Of a stretch of DNA of 64,000 nt, positions 33,640-45,840 are shown one piece after another. The DNA is from Odiellus spinosus. Its lineage: Eukaryota; Arthropoda; Arachnida; Opiliones; Phalangiidae. The first letter of the stretch is position 1. Every line of letters starts with the position of its first letter. Position numbers and translations under genes: made by a program. The stretch spans positions 62,001 through 126,000 of the forward strand of contig CAWUCO010000002.1 in assembly GCA_963920705.1 (NCBI GenBank). Reading direction: 5' to 3'. A model generated the notes under the pieces. It was given only the letters and a program-made list of their open reading frames with translations, was not told the origin of the DNA and ran no database searches.

Positions 33640-34966
33640 ACCAAATCGCCCATCCTTTACGATTACTTTATCAAGTCGCCCATCCTTACTATTACTTTAT
33701 CAAATCGCCCATCCTTTACGATTACTTTATCAACTCGCCAATCCTTACTATTACTTTATCAAATCGCCCATCCTTACAATTACTTTATCAAATCGCCCAT
33801 CCTTACTATTACTTTATCAAATCGCCCATCCGTACGATTACTTTATCAAATCGCCCTTCCTTACGATTACTTTATCAAATCGCCCTTCCTTACGATTACT
33901 TTATCAAATCGCCCTTCCTTACGATTACTTTATCAAATCGCATTTTCTTACGATTACTTTATCAAGTCGCCCATCCTTACGATTACTTTATCAAGTCGCC
34001 CATCCTTACGATTACTTTATCAAGTCGCCCATCCTTACGATTACTTTATCAAGTCGCCCATCCTTACGATTACTTTATCAAGTCGCCCATCCTTACGATT
34101 ACTTTATCAAGTCGCCCATCCTTACGATTACTTTATCAAATCGCCCATCCTTACGATTACTTTATCAAATCGCCCATCCTTACGATTACTTTATCAAGTC
34201 GCCCATCCTTACGATTACTTTATCAAATCGCCCTTCCTTACGATTACTTTATCAAATCGCCCTTCCTTACGATTACTTTATCAAATCGCATTTCCTTACG
34301 ATTACTTTATCAAGTCGCCCATCCTTACGATTACTTTATCAAGTCGCCCATCCTTACGATTACTTTATCAAGTCGCCCATCCTTACGATTACTTTGTCAA
34401 GTCGCCCATCCTTACGATTACTTTATCAAGTCGCCCATCCTTACGATTACTTTATCAAGTCGCCCATCCTTACGATTACTTTATCAAGTCGCCCATCCTT
34501 ACGATTACTTTGTCAAGTCGCCCATCCATACGATTACTTTATGAAGTCGCCCATCCTTACGATTACTTTGTCAAGTCGCCCATCCTTACGATTACTTTAT
34601 CAAGTCGCCCATCCTTACGATTACTTTATCAAATCGCCCTTCCTTACGATTACTTTATCAAATCGCCCTTCCTTACGATTACTTTATCAAATCGCATTTC
34701 CTTACGATTACTTTATCAAGTCGCCCATCCTTACGATTACTTTATCAAGTCGCCCATCCTTACGATTACTTTATCAAGTCGCCCATCCTTACGATTACTT
34801 TGTCAAGTCGCCCATCCATACGATTACTTTATGAAGTCGCCCATCCTTACGATTACTTTGTCAAGTCGCCCATCCTTACGATTACTTTATCAAGTCGCCC
34901 ATCCTTACGATTACTTTATCAAGTCTCCTTACGATTACTTTATCAAATCATCAATCCTTACGATTA
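33640..34966. repeat. 29-bp minisatellite, ~45 units
   Basis: The unit is cgattactttatcaagtc plus gcccatcctta. Because 29 is not a multiple of 3 and no frame of the unit has a stop, the array stays open for 480 codons with a 29-residue period. This is not evidence for a protein. Variants (aaatcgcccttcc, aaatcgcatttcc) recur in the same order, indicating block duplications. A few more units follow at 35355-35410 after an inserted element. Confidence 0.95.
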
Positions 34967-35354
34967 CAGGGTTGCCACAGTTTTTTCAGATTAAAATTCC
35001 TGGTTTTTCCCTGACCTTTTCCAACGATTTTCCCTGACCGTTTCAGCTAAAACTAATTTGTCTGTATTTTTCTCGGCCGATATATTTTTCATAAAAAGCG
35101 CTACAAATTTTGCAATTGCGTTCGCCAAACTTTTGGCATGCATATCTTTGTTCTAATTTATACAATGTCTCAGTCAGCTTAAAATCTTTTCCGCTGATAG
35201 TTATTGTAATTTCCTGGCTTCTTGAAAGATTTTTAAATTCCCTGACTTTTTAAAATATTTTAAAATTCCCTGACTTTTTAAAATATTTTAAAATTCCCTG
35301 ACTTTTTTGGTTCATTTTCAAATTCCCTGTTTTCCCTCTCCTGTGGCAACCCTG
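34967..35354. mobile_element. CAGGGTTGCCACAG miniature element inserted in the 29-bp minisatellite
   Basis: Ends CAGGGTTGCCACAG and CTGTGGCAACCCTG are perfect inverted repeats. GATTA lies on both sides, but the host is itself a tandem repeat, so the duplication length is uncertain. It contains three tandem units of aattccctgacttttt. Starts of related elements are seen near 53665 (cagggttgccaaagg) and 59279 (cagggttgccagcc). Confidence 0.85.
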
Positions 35355-35410
35355 GATTACTTTATCAAATCATCAATCCTTACGATTACTTTATCAGATC
35401 GACAATCCTT

Positions 35411-36165
35411 ATACTTGATAACGAAAATTATAAATACACGAAGTATCGAGACAACAAAGCGAAAAAAAAACAGTTAAAAGTAAGTTCTTTCCAGGATCAA
35501 GATTTCAGGTCTTCCAAGCAGCTGAAAATCACAAAAATCGCAACGCGAAGTACCGCGAGGGTTCTTAACCTAAAAACCCAAATCCCACAGGTCCTAACAG
35601 TCCCTAAGTGACTCTTCGCGAGCTCCAGCCCAGAAATGGACGCCAGCAGCGCATCGCATTTTTTACGGGGTCCTTGATGACCCGGCAGAGTTAATGGCCA
35701 CGTTTCTCTAAGGGTCAAAGGTCCTGCGACCGGGAGAGATACGCTCGAGTCGGTCACAAGTGCCTAACTTTCCGAATGACCTACGTTCTCTCCCAAACGT
35801 AACTAATAACTCCGCGCTCGTAATGTAGGAGGCGCATTAAATTAATACCACTGAAAACAATGAAGGGTTGTAGGCAAAATAAAATAACCGAGGTCAGATG
35901 AGAGATAACGCGTAAAACGGTTGTGACTTATCGATTTGTGGCACTCGTTTGACCCCGATTAGTTGGGTTTGGTAATTAAGAGAGTGTTGGCATAAGGCCA
36001 TTAACTACGTGTAAAATATGAGTAGGAAAATATAGGCTTTGATTAGGTTAATATTTGTTGACCGAATCGCGATTGTACATCTTGTACGCTTTCTTGATTG
36101 CATTTTCGTAGGAATGATTAGGAGGTTCTGGCCAGTTTGCGCCCTCGACGGCACGGCTATAAGGT
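35411..36165. other. GC-richer unique stretch, function unknown
   Basis: About 35490-35850 is richer in GC and CpG than the surroundings and is not repeated elsewhere in the window. The minus strand is open over 35497-35757, but without splice sites or motifs that I recognise. It could be a promoter or first exon of a gene not resolved here. Confidence 0.3.
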
Positions 36166-36169
36166 TTTG

Positions 36170-36600
36170 CCAGATTCGCATTCAACGGAATGGTTACGAA
36201 AAGTTCTTTCGCGGTTACGCGTTCAATGGAATGGTTACGAAAAGTTCTTTCGCGGTTACGCTATCAACGGAATGGTGACGAAAAGTTCTTTAAAGATAAC
36301 GCGTTCGATTGGTTGCGTAATGAGAAATTGTCAGGTAACGCGTTCGACGGAATGGTTATTAAAGTTTTGGTCAAGTTTCACGTTCGACAGAATGGTTAAA
36401 GGAAAAGTTCTTTCGCGGTAACGCGTTCGACGGAATGGTTAGAAAAAGTTTAGGTCAGGTAACGCGTTCGACGGAATGGTAATGAAAGCTTTTTGTCAGG
36501 TTTCACTTTCGACGGAATAGCTTTGAAAATATCTTTCCAGGTAACGCGTTTTTAGAGATTACGCGTTCGACGGAATGGTTATAAAAAGTTCTCGCCAGAT
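36170..36600. repeat. Degenerate ~41-45-bp tandem repeat
   Basis: Units share gcgttcgacggaatggtta and gaaaagttctttcgcggtta. About nine units with variable spacing. Open frames across it follow from the repeat. Confidence 0.8.
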
Positions 36601-36954
36601 ACCGCGTTATTTCCCGAAAATATTTTTGCCCGACTCGAACATACAATAGAAATACACCAAAAGCAAAAATAGCCATGCTAAAATGGCAAGAAAATTGTCA
36701 TGGTACTTACACGTTCCTTATGAATAATTTACTCCGAGATATCCAATTTTGAGAAGATGAGACGATTCAAGATATACACGTGTCTGTTGATTCGTTAAAT
36801 CCAATGTCCTATTAAATACATAATGAAATAAAATTAGTATATTTTAAGGATAAATCCTTTTCATCTTCACTTGGATTTTTCCTTAAAGGGGAGAATGAAG
36901 TCTGATAAGTGATTATCGATGATTTATATAATCAAGCTGAGTCAGAATAATTCA

Positions 36955-38122
36955 TTAGAGGCGGGGGTACCTTAGAATAATTCAATAGAAGCTAAGGTAT
37001 CATTAGAATGATTCAATAGTGGCGGTGGTATCCTTAGAATAATTCAATAGAGGCGGGGGTACCTTAGAATAATTCAATAGAAGCTATGGTATCATTAGAA
37101 TGATTCAATAGTGCCGGTGGTATCCTTAGAATAATTCAATAGAGGCGGTGGTATCCTTAGAATAATTCAATAGAGGCGATGGTATCCTTAGAATAATTCA
37201 ATAGAGGCGGTGGTATCCTTACAAGAATTCGATAGAGGTCATGTTATCCTTAGAATAATTCAATAGAGGCGGTGGTATCCTTACAAGAATTCGATAGAGG
37301 TCATGTTATCCTTAGAATAATTCAAAAGAGACGCTGGTATCATTAGAATAATTCAATAGAGGCCATGGTAAACTTACAATCATTCAACAAAGGCCGTGGT
37401 ACCCTTAGAATAATTCAATAGAGGCGGTGGTATCCTTAGAATACTTCAATAGAGGCCAAGGTATCCTCACAAGAATTCAATAGAGGCCGTGGTATCCTTA
37501 GAATAATTCAATAGAGGCCATGGTATCCTTAGAATAATTCAATAGAGGCGGTGGTATCCATAGAATAATTCATGGCCATGGTATACTTAGAATAATTCAA
37601 TAGAGGCGGTGGTATCCTTAGAATAATTCAATAGAGGCCATGGTATCCTTAGAATAATTCAATAAAGGCGGTGGTATCCTTAGAATACTTCAATAGAGGC
37701 GGTGGTATCCTTAGAATAATTCAATAGAGGCGGTGGTATCCTTTGAATAATTCAATAGAGGCCGTGGCATCCTTAGAATAATTCAATAGAGGCCATGGCA
37801 TCCTTAGAATAATTCAATAGAGGCGGTGGTATCCTTAGAATAATTCAATAGAGGCCATGATATCCTTAGAATAATCCAATAGAGGCCATGGTACCCTTAT
37901 AATAATTCAATAGAGGCGGTGGTATCCTTAGAATAATCCAATAGAGGCCATGGTACCCTTATAATAATTCAATAGAGGCGGTGGTATCCTTAGAATAATT
38001 CAATAGAGGCGGTGGTATCCTTAGAATAATTCAATAGAGGCGGTGGCATCCTTAGAATAATTCAATAGAGGCGGTGGTATCCTTAGAATAATTCAATAGA
38101 GGCGGTGGTATCCTTAGAATAA
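36955..38122. repeat. 31-bp minisatellite, ~37 units
   Basis: The unit is ttcaatagaggcggtgg plus tatccttagaataa, with variants gccatgg and gccgtgg. It ends directly at a dispersed repeat (38123). Confidence 0.95.
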
Positions 38123-38450
38123 TGAATAGCCAATCGCGAGTTACGCGTCGACAAGAGCCAATTAGATAAGGCTTTATCGAAATAAGATCGTAGAACTCCT
38201 AGCAACATCTAGGTGATAATATAGAGATCTTGATTTAAATTTACGATTTGATTTAGATCTTGTTCACTGTTTAATTATTTGACGCTTAAAATAAATCTCA
38301 ATTAATTTATTCTCGATAATTAACTTAACATTCGTATCATTTTTTGAATTTTCTGTCTACATTTGAGTTTCCCGCTTTTTTATCCTCAATAAAGCGACAT
38401 CTAACGATATTTTTCAAATCGGTACAGCCACCCCCCCCCCTTTTTTTCCC
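38123..38450. repeat. Dispersed repeat, second copy of 15925-16260
   Basis: Same orientation as the copy near 15925: gccaatcgcgag, atttacgatttgatttaga and aaagcgacatctaacgata. It ends in a C10 run near 38430. Confidence 0.75.
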
Positions 38451-38599
38451 TACGGATGTGATCCAATAACGAATCAATCTTACTGAAAGATACCGACGTA
38501 GCCACGCCTAAGATCATCACAAACCACGTCAAAAAGAAAGTTGTTTCATTTAAAGGGCGCCCTGCAACGAAATTATAAATATGGTTTAGTTAGGCTGTT

Positions 38600-38775
38600 A
38601 CCGTGGTCTAATTCACCTCTTGCGTTTATCTTAATTCCCTCCAAAGGGGGTAGGCAATCACAAAATCAGAGAAGCAAGGGGGGGGGGGTAAGTCAATCAT
38701 ACCCCTGATTAAGTGGATTGCCTACCCCCTTCGGAGGGTGTAAAAATAAATGAAAGTGGTCTAATAGTACCCAAA
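38600..38775. mobile_element. Small foldback element
   Basis: Arms around ggtctaattcacc, ccctccaaagggggtaggcaatc and their inverted partner flank a G9 tract. A related fragment is at about 55055-55110. Confidence 0.6.
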
Positions 38776-38876
38776 CCACAAACGCAACCCTTGACCTATC
38801 CATGAACGAAGATTGCCAACATATCGCAATTTAAAGCATTAGAAATGCCGAAAAATAAAACATTTATTTTATCCTA

Positions 38877-39318
38877 TATTTCCAATTCTTTCCTATATTT
38901 TCACCTCCTTCCTATTTTCTCCTATAATTTAATGGCAATTCCTAAATAAATCCTATATTTCTACTCAAAATCTCTAGTTAAGGGTAAAGTTATAAATCAT
39001 ACTGTCAGCTGTGGCTGTATAAGATTATTTTAGATTAACTATACATTTTCCACTTAAAATAGTCTGTAAAATTCCATACTATTTAAGCAATTGGATCGTA
39101 TTAATACCATGTTTAAACCGGTAGCGAGAGTTGCTATGCAATAATAAACATGGTTCCTACTTTTAATTAATTATTTTCCTACTTTATCATATACTATGTT
39201 ACACTTATTTCTTCCTATTTTATCCTATATTTTACCTAAAATTCTTCCTATATTTTCCTATATTTCCAAAGAAATTTCCCATATTTCCTATATAAGATTT
39301 TCAAATTTTCAGTGGTCA
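38877..39318. mobile_element. Inverted copy of the CAGGGTGACCAC element
   Basis: It aligns with 29303-29734 in reverse, including the interior ctgtcagctgtggctgtataag. The terminus at 39318 is eroded (ggtcacctgg instead of ggtcaccctg). No duplication found. Confidence 0.8.
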
Positions 39319-39338
39319 CCTGGTGATGTTTTTTCGAG

Positions 39339-39788
39339 AGGCAAACCACTCTAGAAAAATTTGTACACCTGATTCCAGATTCATTTGATTCTCAGTGATT
39401 CCGAATTAATTCGCGTGATTCCGAATCATTTCGCGTGATTCCGAATTGATTCGCGTGAACGAATCAATTCGCGTGATTCCGAATCGATTCGCGTGATTCC
39501 GAATCAATTCTCGTGATTCCGAATCGATTCTCATGATTCTCGTGATTCCGAATCGATTTTCATGATTCTCGTGATTCCGAATCAATTCTCGTGATTCTGA
39601 ATCAATTCTCGTGATTCCGAATCAATTCTCGTGATTCCGAATCAATTTTCGTGATTCCGAATCGATTCGCGTGATTCCGAATCAATTCTCGTGATTCCGA
39701 ATCATTCGCGTGATTCACAATGATTCGCGTGATTCCGAATTTATTCCATTTAGTTTGTACACCTGATTCCAAGAGTGGTTTGCCCCTC
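39339..39788. mobile_element. Inverted-repeat element filled by a 20-bp minisatellite
   Basis: Near-terminal words gaggcaaaccactct and agagtggtttgcccctc are inverted, followed inward by tttgtacacctgattcc. The interior (39385-39745) is a roughly 20-bp tandem repeat gattccgaatcaattctcgt. It suggests a miniature element whose internal part expanded as a satellite. Confidence 0.7.
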
Positions 39789-40132
39789 GTGTTTTTTTCA
39801 TGCAATGTGGGCGTATTTAAACATTATGTTATGTAGGACACATCACAATGGTTGAACCTGTATTTATGATAGCATGCTTTCGACTATATGTAAAGAACTT
39901 GCCTGTTAGAATATAAACAAACGACATATACGGGACCGAAAGAATGACAAAATAAGAAATCTGGAATTTTAGAAAGAAAATAAGTTTAGTATGAACACAG
40001 AGAATTTATATTTAAATCACGAATCTATTCATTTCGCATTAAAAAATACGGGAAAGTCGACTGAATTGTGCATAAAATCGAAAACCATTAAGGAAGTAGT
40101 CAATGGGTAACTCACCAAAAAGGATACATATT
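39789..40132. other. No feature recognised
   Basis: AT-rich, no coding frame, no repeat copy elsewhere in the window that I could see. Confidence 0.5.
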
Positions 40133-40463
40133 ATCAAGAATCCATTCAGGTTCCATAAGAATATGGGAGCATCGCTTTAGCCTCTGGTACCATCCTTCCA
40201 AACTTTGTAACAAAAGTTCGTCCGCAATTTTCGCAACATTTGTACGCTTAGATCTTTTTTCGGTCGGCTCCATTTTTATTAGCCAAAATATTATGTCAAG
40301 GTCGTTAGTGGCGCGGGTTAATAATAGATGTCAGGAGCGATTTACTTGAAAAATCGATTCGAAGCGGACGAACTTTTGCTACAAAGATTGGGAGGATGGT
40401 TATTGAATCGCGGCCCTCCCATATTCTTATGGAACCTGAATGGATTCTTGATATTATCAAGCG
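40133..40463. mobile_element. Foldback element E, complete copy
   Basis: The ends tatcaagaatccattcagg and its complement are inverted and the arms share catattcttatggaacctg. The centre includes ggtcgttagtggcgcgggtt. A second copy, split by the composite element, lies at 44034-44208 and 47538-47685. This complete copy is the empty site for that insertion. Confidence 0.8.
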
Positions 40464-40990
40464 AACCACAAGCGCTATCAGTTCGCGGTTTTCACTTAGA
40501 TTTAAATTGAAATCTTCTTTAGTTTATGATTTAATTTTGATAATTATAACGCGAGAGATTAGCGAATCTTGTTTAAAAATAACTTATCGAAATTTTATAA
40601 TTTCCGTACCTATTATCTCACGTTCTAATATCGCTAGATTCTTCAACTTTATTTCCGACGAACCATAAAAGTCAGACGTAGTTCATGGTATAATTTGACA
40701 ATTTTAAGTTGAATTTTTCTCTAGTTACGTTAAGAGCGAGACTTGTCACCTTCTGGCCTACAGCATGCCCACCCACTGGGAAAGGCGGGATACTGGGTAA
40801 AGAATTAAACTTAAAATTGACAAATTATACCACGAAATACGTCTGATTTTATGGTTCGTCGGAAGTAAAGTTGAAGAATCTAGCGATATTAAAATGTCAG
40901 ATAATAGGTACGGAAATGATAAAATTTCGATGATTTAGTTTTAAACAAGAATCGCTAATCTCTCGCGTTATAATTAACACAAGTTGGGAA
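40463..40990. mobile_element. Foldback element with ~200-bp arms
   Basis: 40540-40740 and 40795-40985 are inverted copies (gcgagagattagcgaatc, ttcttcaactttattt). A single-arm copy is at 33360-33595. Adjacent to element E. Confidence 0.75.
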
Positions 40991-41028
40991 ACCAAAATAT
41001 AACCTCCCCGACCCCGACGTTAAGGTAA

Positions 41029-41060
41029 CATAACCCAACCTAACCTAACCTTACCTAAAA
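41029..41060. repeat. Short CCTAA-type telomere-like tract
   Basis: Imperfect repeats aacataacccaacctaacc match the arthropod telomere unit CCTAA/TTAGG. It lies outside any recognised insertion. Confidence 0.7.
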
Positions 41061-41199
41061 TAAAAGATGAAAAGAAATGTGGAGTATTGGAAGAGTAGAA
41101 GAAACAGCGTGCATTTCAATCACACTTCTCTATTTCCCATCTAGGTTACGGAGTATAAGTATTTTCAATTAACCTCAAGGATTCAGAGAATGCAAAAGT

Positions 41200-42355
41200 G
41201 TGTCCTGCGTTACCCATAATTATATGCGGCAGGTCGTGGACTTTTAATACACACACCAAATGAAATGTCCTGCGTTACCCATAATTAAATGCGGCAGGGC
41301 ATAGATTTCTTAATAGACACACCAAATGAAATGTTTATTTTATAAGTAAAAATGTAAAATACAAGTTCTTATAATATAAATTAACACTTGAGTATAGGCT
41401 GTACTGTGTGATTATCTTGGATAATCCACTGATTTGATAAAGACGAAGAATTTAGTCTGGGATGGCAAGGTAGACCAGGAATGAAAACGACGAAGATATG
41501 GTAGCAAGTTCCTCTTGGACAAACCAAGGAATATTGTAGACTGAATGTTCCATTTACAACCCATTGTCGGTAGATGATTGGTAATTACTTCCGGTACAAT
41601 TTTCATCTGAAATTCTTGATTTGACGTGCTAACAGAAGACCATTACTGATATTTTCATCATACAAGTGATCCCAGTCATTGGAAGAATCCAAGGATTGAG
41701 CTGGTTGAGAGGTTATTCTCCAAACCGGTTACAAGACGTTAGCTTCCACTCCTCCTTTTATGTTTACAATTACGAGGCCGTATGAAGAACTGCCGAGCTT
41801 TTACTGACTGTAGGTATCTCATATGTCGAGTCCGAAAACACTAACTGCTTGCACGTTTCAATTCTTCGTAGCCGGGCCGTCTCTTTCTTGTGATGAATGA
41901 AAGCCGTGTCGCTGCTCTGTTTACTTCAAATGGTGATAACATTCTATGCTGGTTATTATCTCCCTTAAGTCATTATAGCTCTCTTTCGTCTGGTCTCCTC
42001 TCGTCTCGTCTCCTCTCCTCTCGTCTCGTCACCTCTCCTCTCCTCTCGTCTCGTCTCGTCTCGTCTCGTCTCGAAAAATAACTGTACACGGCTTATTTCG
42101 ATTATGAAAAAAATCGGAAATGTTTCTTGGTTTTATAGTGGAGAAAACTGAAGCCTATTTTCTTTTCTACATCAGATGTCCATTTTTTCTTCAAAATTGT
42201 TGTTTTTTTAAACACGGGAAACCTACTGTACTTTTGTTCAAGGAGAGTTTTCACCACTATCATTTTTCTTAAGAGGTTTAACATTTTGTATCAATCCGCC
42301 TCAGCTTTAAATCTTATATCATTTCTATCTTGGATGCCCGTGTAAACGTACCTTT
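41200..42355 (-). mobile_element. Repeat family T, degenerate copy with broken gene
   Basis: Inverted relative to 60612-61600. On the minus strand it holds the counterpart of the small two-exon gene at 60937-61501. Exon 1 starts near 41924 with LSPFEVNRAATRLSF, and exon 2 lies around 41606-41412 with HLPTMGCKWNIQ. It is disrupted by a short indel near 41427 and a weaker donor (gttagt). At the low-coordinate end a ~60-bp unit (ctgcgttacccataatta) is tandemly repeated. Confidence 0.75.
41990..42075. repeat. (CTCGT)n / (CTCCT)n microsatellite
   Basis: Pentamer repeats ctcgt and ctcct lie within family T. The copy at about 60870-60900 has only a few units, so the tract expanded here. Confidence 0.9.
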
Positions 42356-43312
42356 ATTTCGATTCTTCAATCCACCCCAAGTTTGCAGAAAGCCTTAGCC
42401 TATACTGCCCGTTATACCTTTGCTTTTTGGACTAAATTATATATGGAAAACAGCTTAGCGCGTGTTGCCAACTCAAGCTGGTACTAAACGGTCAAATTTC
42501 ACTAAATATTTGGACAATTTCTTAAATATCTTCTAAACTATCTCGAATTTTAAATTGATTTTTCAACTGAATTATTAATTAGATTAAGTTTAACCATTTT
42601 GATATTTTTAATTATAAAATAAATTAATATTGCGTTTCATTTCCCTAAACGATATCACACCATAAGGCTCATTTACATTCACTCCAAAAAGATAGTATAT
42701 AAACCGTTCGAAGGCCTTTATGAATCGAGTGATGAGGCCATGAAGTTGGGAGGAACACACCCTCCTTTCAAAGCTGGTACGTTTATCGTAACCCTAGGCA
42801 CGTGGTAGGCAACGCTAATTTACCCATTGGTGGGGCGATGTTTGGAGAGTGGAAGATTGATGAGGACCATATTAGTGAGGGACGCCTCGCTAGGATGGCC
42901 CGCTGAGATCAGAAACTGGAGGTTGGACCTTGGTGTGGGGATGGTCGGAGGTGATTATAACAGTGGGAGACGTCCCATTGCGTATAATCACCTTCAACTG
43001 TCCAGCATCAAGGTTTGACCGCAAAGTGGACGGTGAAAGGCGGTAATATGCAATGGGAGACGTCCTGTTGTATATAATTGCACGACACCTGAAACTCAAT
43101 GTGGCAGCCATGCTTAAAGGAGGTAATTCCCGTTAAACGGAATTGAACGATAAGTTGGCATGATTAAGTCTCTAGACTTTTTGCTCCGCTTGTGATTTCC
43201 GCTTACACAGGATATCCGCTTACACAGGAAGTGACAGACAGACAGACAGACAGACACGATCAGTGTAATACCTCCCCCTGAACTGAAGTTCAGTCGGGGA
43301 GGTAAAAATGAC
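42356..43312. mobile_element. Repeat family U, copy 1 (inverted relative to the others)
   Basis: The end at 43277-43312 is a near-perfect hairpin (acctccccctgaactg and its partner), followed inward by (GACA)n and ttacacaggatatccgct. Copies: 48021-49000 (inverted, ~1 kb) and 59602-60240. No convincing coding frame although several frames are open. Confidence 0.8.
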
Positions 43313-44033
43313 ATCATGAACTAAAGAAGATTTCAAGTGAAATTGAAGTGAAAACTCGAACTGATAGCATTTGTGATTCGTTTGATAATTGGTACGTCAA
43401 ATGACCCTATGACTACCGCCTTAACGTGTCAAATAAATTATATTTTCCTTCTTTTCTGAAATTCTTCAGTACAGTTGGAAGTTCAAAGCTAGACCCTTTG
43501 TTCGAACGATTTACTTCTTGTGAAATGAATAAATACGTGGTGAATGTTATAATATTGATTGTTACCGAAACCAAATGAAGAGCCGTAAGGTAGGCGAAAG
43601 AACTGTAAAGATTTTTACGTTGCTCTTGGTACACAAGTGGTAGTTGGAAAGCTAATTTCTGGAGGGATTAGAAATGTTTCTGTTTTTACTGGTTTCACAG
43701 TTTAAATCAATTGATTACGGTTAATTACCATCGATTCGAAGTTAGATGGATAAAAGGCCATAGTGTCAGTAAAGGCGAAAAGTAATCCCATTATATTCTG
43801 AATTTCATTTTCACCTTTCACACTTTCGAAAACCAAAGTTTGCATAATCGCTTGATACTAAAAACAAGAATATGTCTATGTTTCTTCAGCGGTTAATATA
43901 CAACTATTTTAATATCCAAATTATCTGTCCAAACTGATTCCATTTTTATGAGCATTTCATTGTAATTCTATTATTTTTCTGCGCAACAAGCAACTGTTGA
44001 TTTAAAAAAGGTTTCACGATTATCTGGCAGATA
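43313..44033. other. No gene recognised; some repeat-like words
   Basis: AT-rich stretch between family U and element E. It includes ctgatagcatttgtgattcg, which resembles the start of the repeat at 33360. No coding evidence. Confidence 0.5.
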
Positions 44034-44208
44034 GAAGACCAAGAATCCATTCAGGTTCCATAAGAATATGGGAGGGCCGCGATTCAATAACAATCCTCCC
44101 AAACTTTGTAGCAAAAGTTCGTCTGTTTCGAATCGATTTTTCAAGTAAATCGCTCCTGACATTATATTATTAACCCGCGCCACTAACGACCTTGACATAA
44201 TATTTTTG
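44034..44208. mobile_element. Element E, first half (split by the composite element)
   Basis: It matches the complement of 40463 back to about 40285 and stops at cataatatttttgg. It resumes at 47538-47685 with aaaaatggagccgaccg. In the intact copy these two parts are contiguous apart from a few bases. Confidence 0.8.
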
Positions 44209-44766
44209 GTAATTCTATGAACGCGACAGCGTTCTATGTTATGGGCCCATCATCATCTGTAATGTTATTTCACAAATTCAACCTCTAGCCAATCAGAACA
44301 CTCCATTTCCCCATTGAAATAACATTAAAATCTACTCTTTCGAGGACATGTCCCTTGCATCGCAGAACTAAAAGAGGAATTATTTGTTACGGTTAAAATC
44401 AATTTTAAATGGTAGAGCAAGGTTCGAATGTGTGCCTTTTCCAAGTGTCATTTAAAAATATTAAGTCTAAGTATTTTAAAATTAATTCTGAAGTTGACCC
44501 TTTTTTTGGTACTTAGCTGGTATCGCGCATGGCCAAATTCGTAATGTTATTCTATGGGATTTGGTTTTTTGAAAGTGGCTTACATTTCAGGTTTATTTTC
44601 TAATACTTCCGGATATTTTTGAAACTTGGATTTTCCGTGTGGTATGAATTAAGATTCGAGCTTTATTTTAAGACTAATTTCATAATTTTGCACCGATTAG
44701 TTGGCCCACAATCTATTTATGAAAACGGAGGAAAAAGTAAGGCGGAGAAATAGATTCGCCAAAAAC

Positions 44767-44795
44767 CTAAGCCTAATTTGACAAATTAGGCTTAG
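44767..44795. repeat. Perfect palindrome at the centre of the 3' module
   Basis: CTAAGCCTAATTTG and CAAATTAGGCTTAG form 14-bp arms around one base. In copy C the corresponding palindrome has 19-bp arms (about 63337-63375). Outer flanks (44543-44760 and about 44930-45060) are also inverted, so the module can fold along its whole length. Confidence 0.85.
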
Positions 44796-45174
44796 ATTTT
44801 ATATGGCTTTTTAAATTCACGCGCCGGAGCGCGAGCGCGCTTGATTTGGAGGATATGGGTATTGAACTCTAATGACTTAATTTCTCCTCCTTCATATTTT
44901 TGCCGTTTTTATAAATAGATTGTGGCCAAACAAATCGGTGTAAAATTATGAAATTAGTCTTAAAATAAAGCCCGAAAAATATCTGGAAGCATTAGGAAAT
45001 AAATCTGAAAGGTAAGTCTCGTACAAAAAAACAAAATCCCATAGAATAACATTAAGTTTCAATTTCTCCGCCTTAAAACTTAAAAGTACTCTCCTTTTTA
45101 AAAATGTGAAAGTCTGAACGACTTGGCATTTCAAACGGCAATAAGGAAGGTATTAACCTACAAAATAATGAAAA

Positions 45175-45840
45175 ATTTTTTTTTTAATTTAGTTTAAAGG
45201 GTAATTGGAAAAATATGAAGATTTCGCTGCGGTTGACGGAGGTATTAACATCAAAAATGATGAAAAAATAAATTTTAATTGGGATTAAAGGGCACTGGTA
45301 AAAATGTAGAGATTTGTCTGGAATCAAGTGCGGCTGCCGGAGGTATTAACATCAAAAATTATGAAAAAATTAATTTTAATTGGGTTTAAAGGGCACTGGT
45401 AAAAATGTAGAGATTTGACTGAATCAAGTGCGGCTGCCGCAGCTATTAACATAAAAATTGTGAAAAAATTAATTTTAATTGAGTTTTAAGGGCAATGGTA
45501 AAAATGTAGAGATCCGACTGAATCAAGTGCGGCTGCCCCAGCTATTAACATCAAAAATAATGAAAATTTTTATTTTAATTGGGTTTAAAGGGCAATGGTA
45601 AAAATGTAGAAATTTGACTAAATGAAGTGCGGCTGCCGCAGCTATTAACATCAAAAATTATGAAAAAATTTATTTTAATTGGGTTTAAAGGACAATGGTA
45701 AAAATGTAGAGATCTGACTGAATCAAGTGCGGCTGCCCCAGCTATTAACATCAAAATAATGAAATTTTTTATTTTAATTGGGTTTAAAGGGCCATGGTAA
45801 AAATGTAGAGATTTGACTGAATCACTTTTTAAAGAGCTAG
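45175..45840. repeat. ~100-bp satellite array, copy B (reverse orientation)
   Basis: About seven units with gggtttaaagggcaatggta, aaatgtagagatttgact and gcggctgccgcagctatta. This is the same satellite as 13540-14064 and 61906-63030. Confidence 0.9.

Noticed and set aside
33640..34966. CRISPR array
   Set aside because: Units are directly contiguous with no spacers, in eukaryotic DNA.
33595..35037. 480-codon open frame over the 29-bp repeat (and shorter frames at 34394 and 34800)
   Set aside because: It follows arithmetically from a stop-free 29-bp unit; no start context, splice sites or non-repeat sequence supports a protein.
36039..36421. Overlapping frames over the ~44-bp repeat
   Set aside because: Overlapping frames with shared repeat peptides; a product of the tandem repeat.
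44404..44435. tRNA-like words ggtagagca and ggttcgaat in the composite element
   Set aside because: The A-box-like and B-box-like words are adjacent with no room for an anticodon arm; at best a tRNA-derived scrap.
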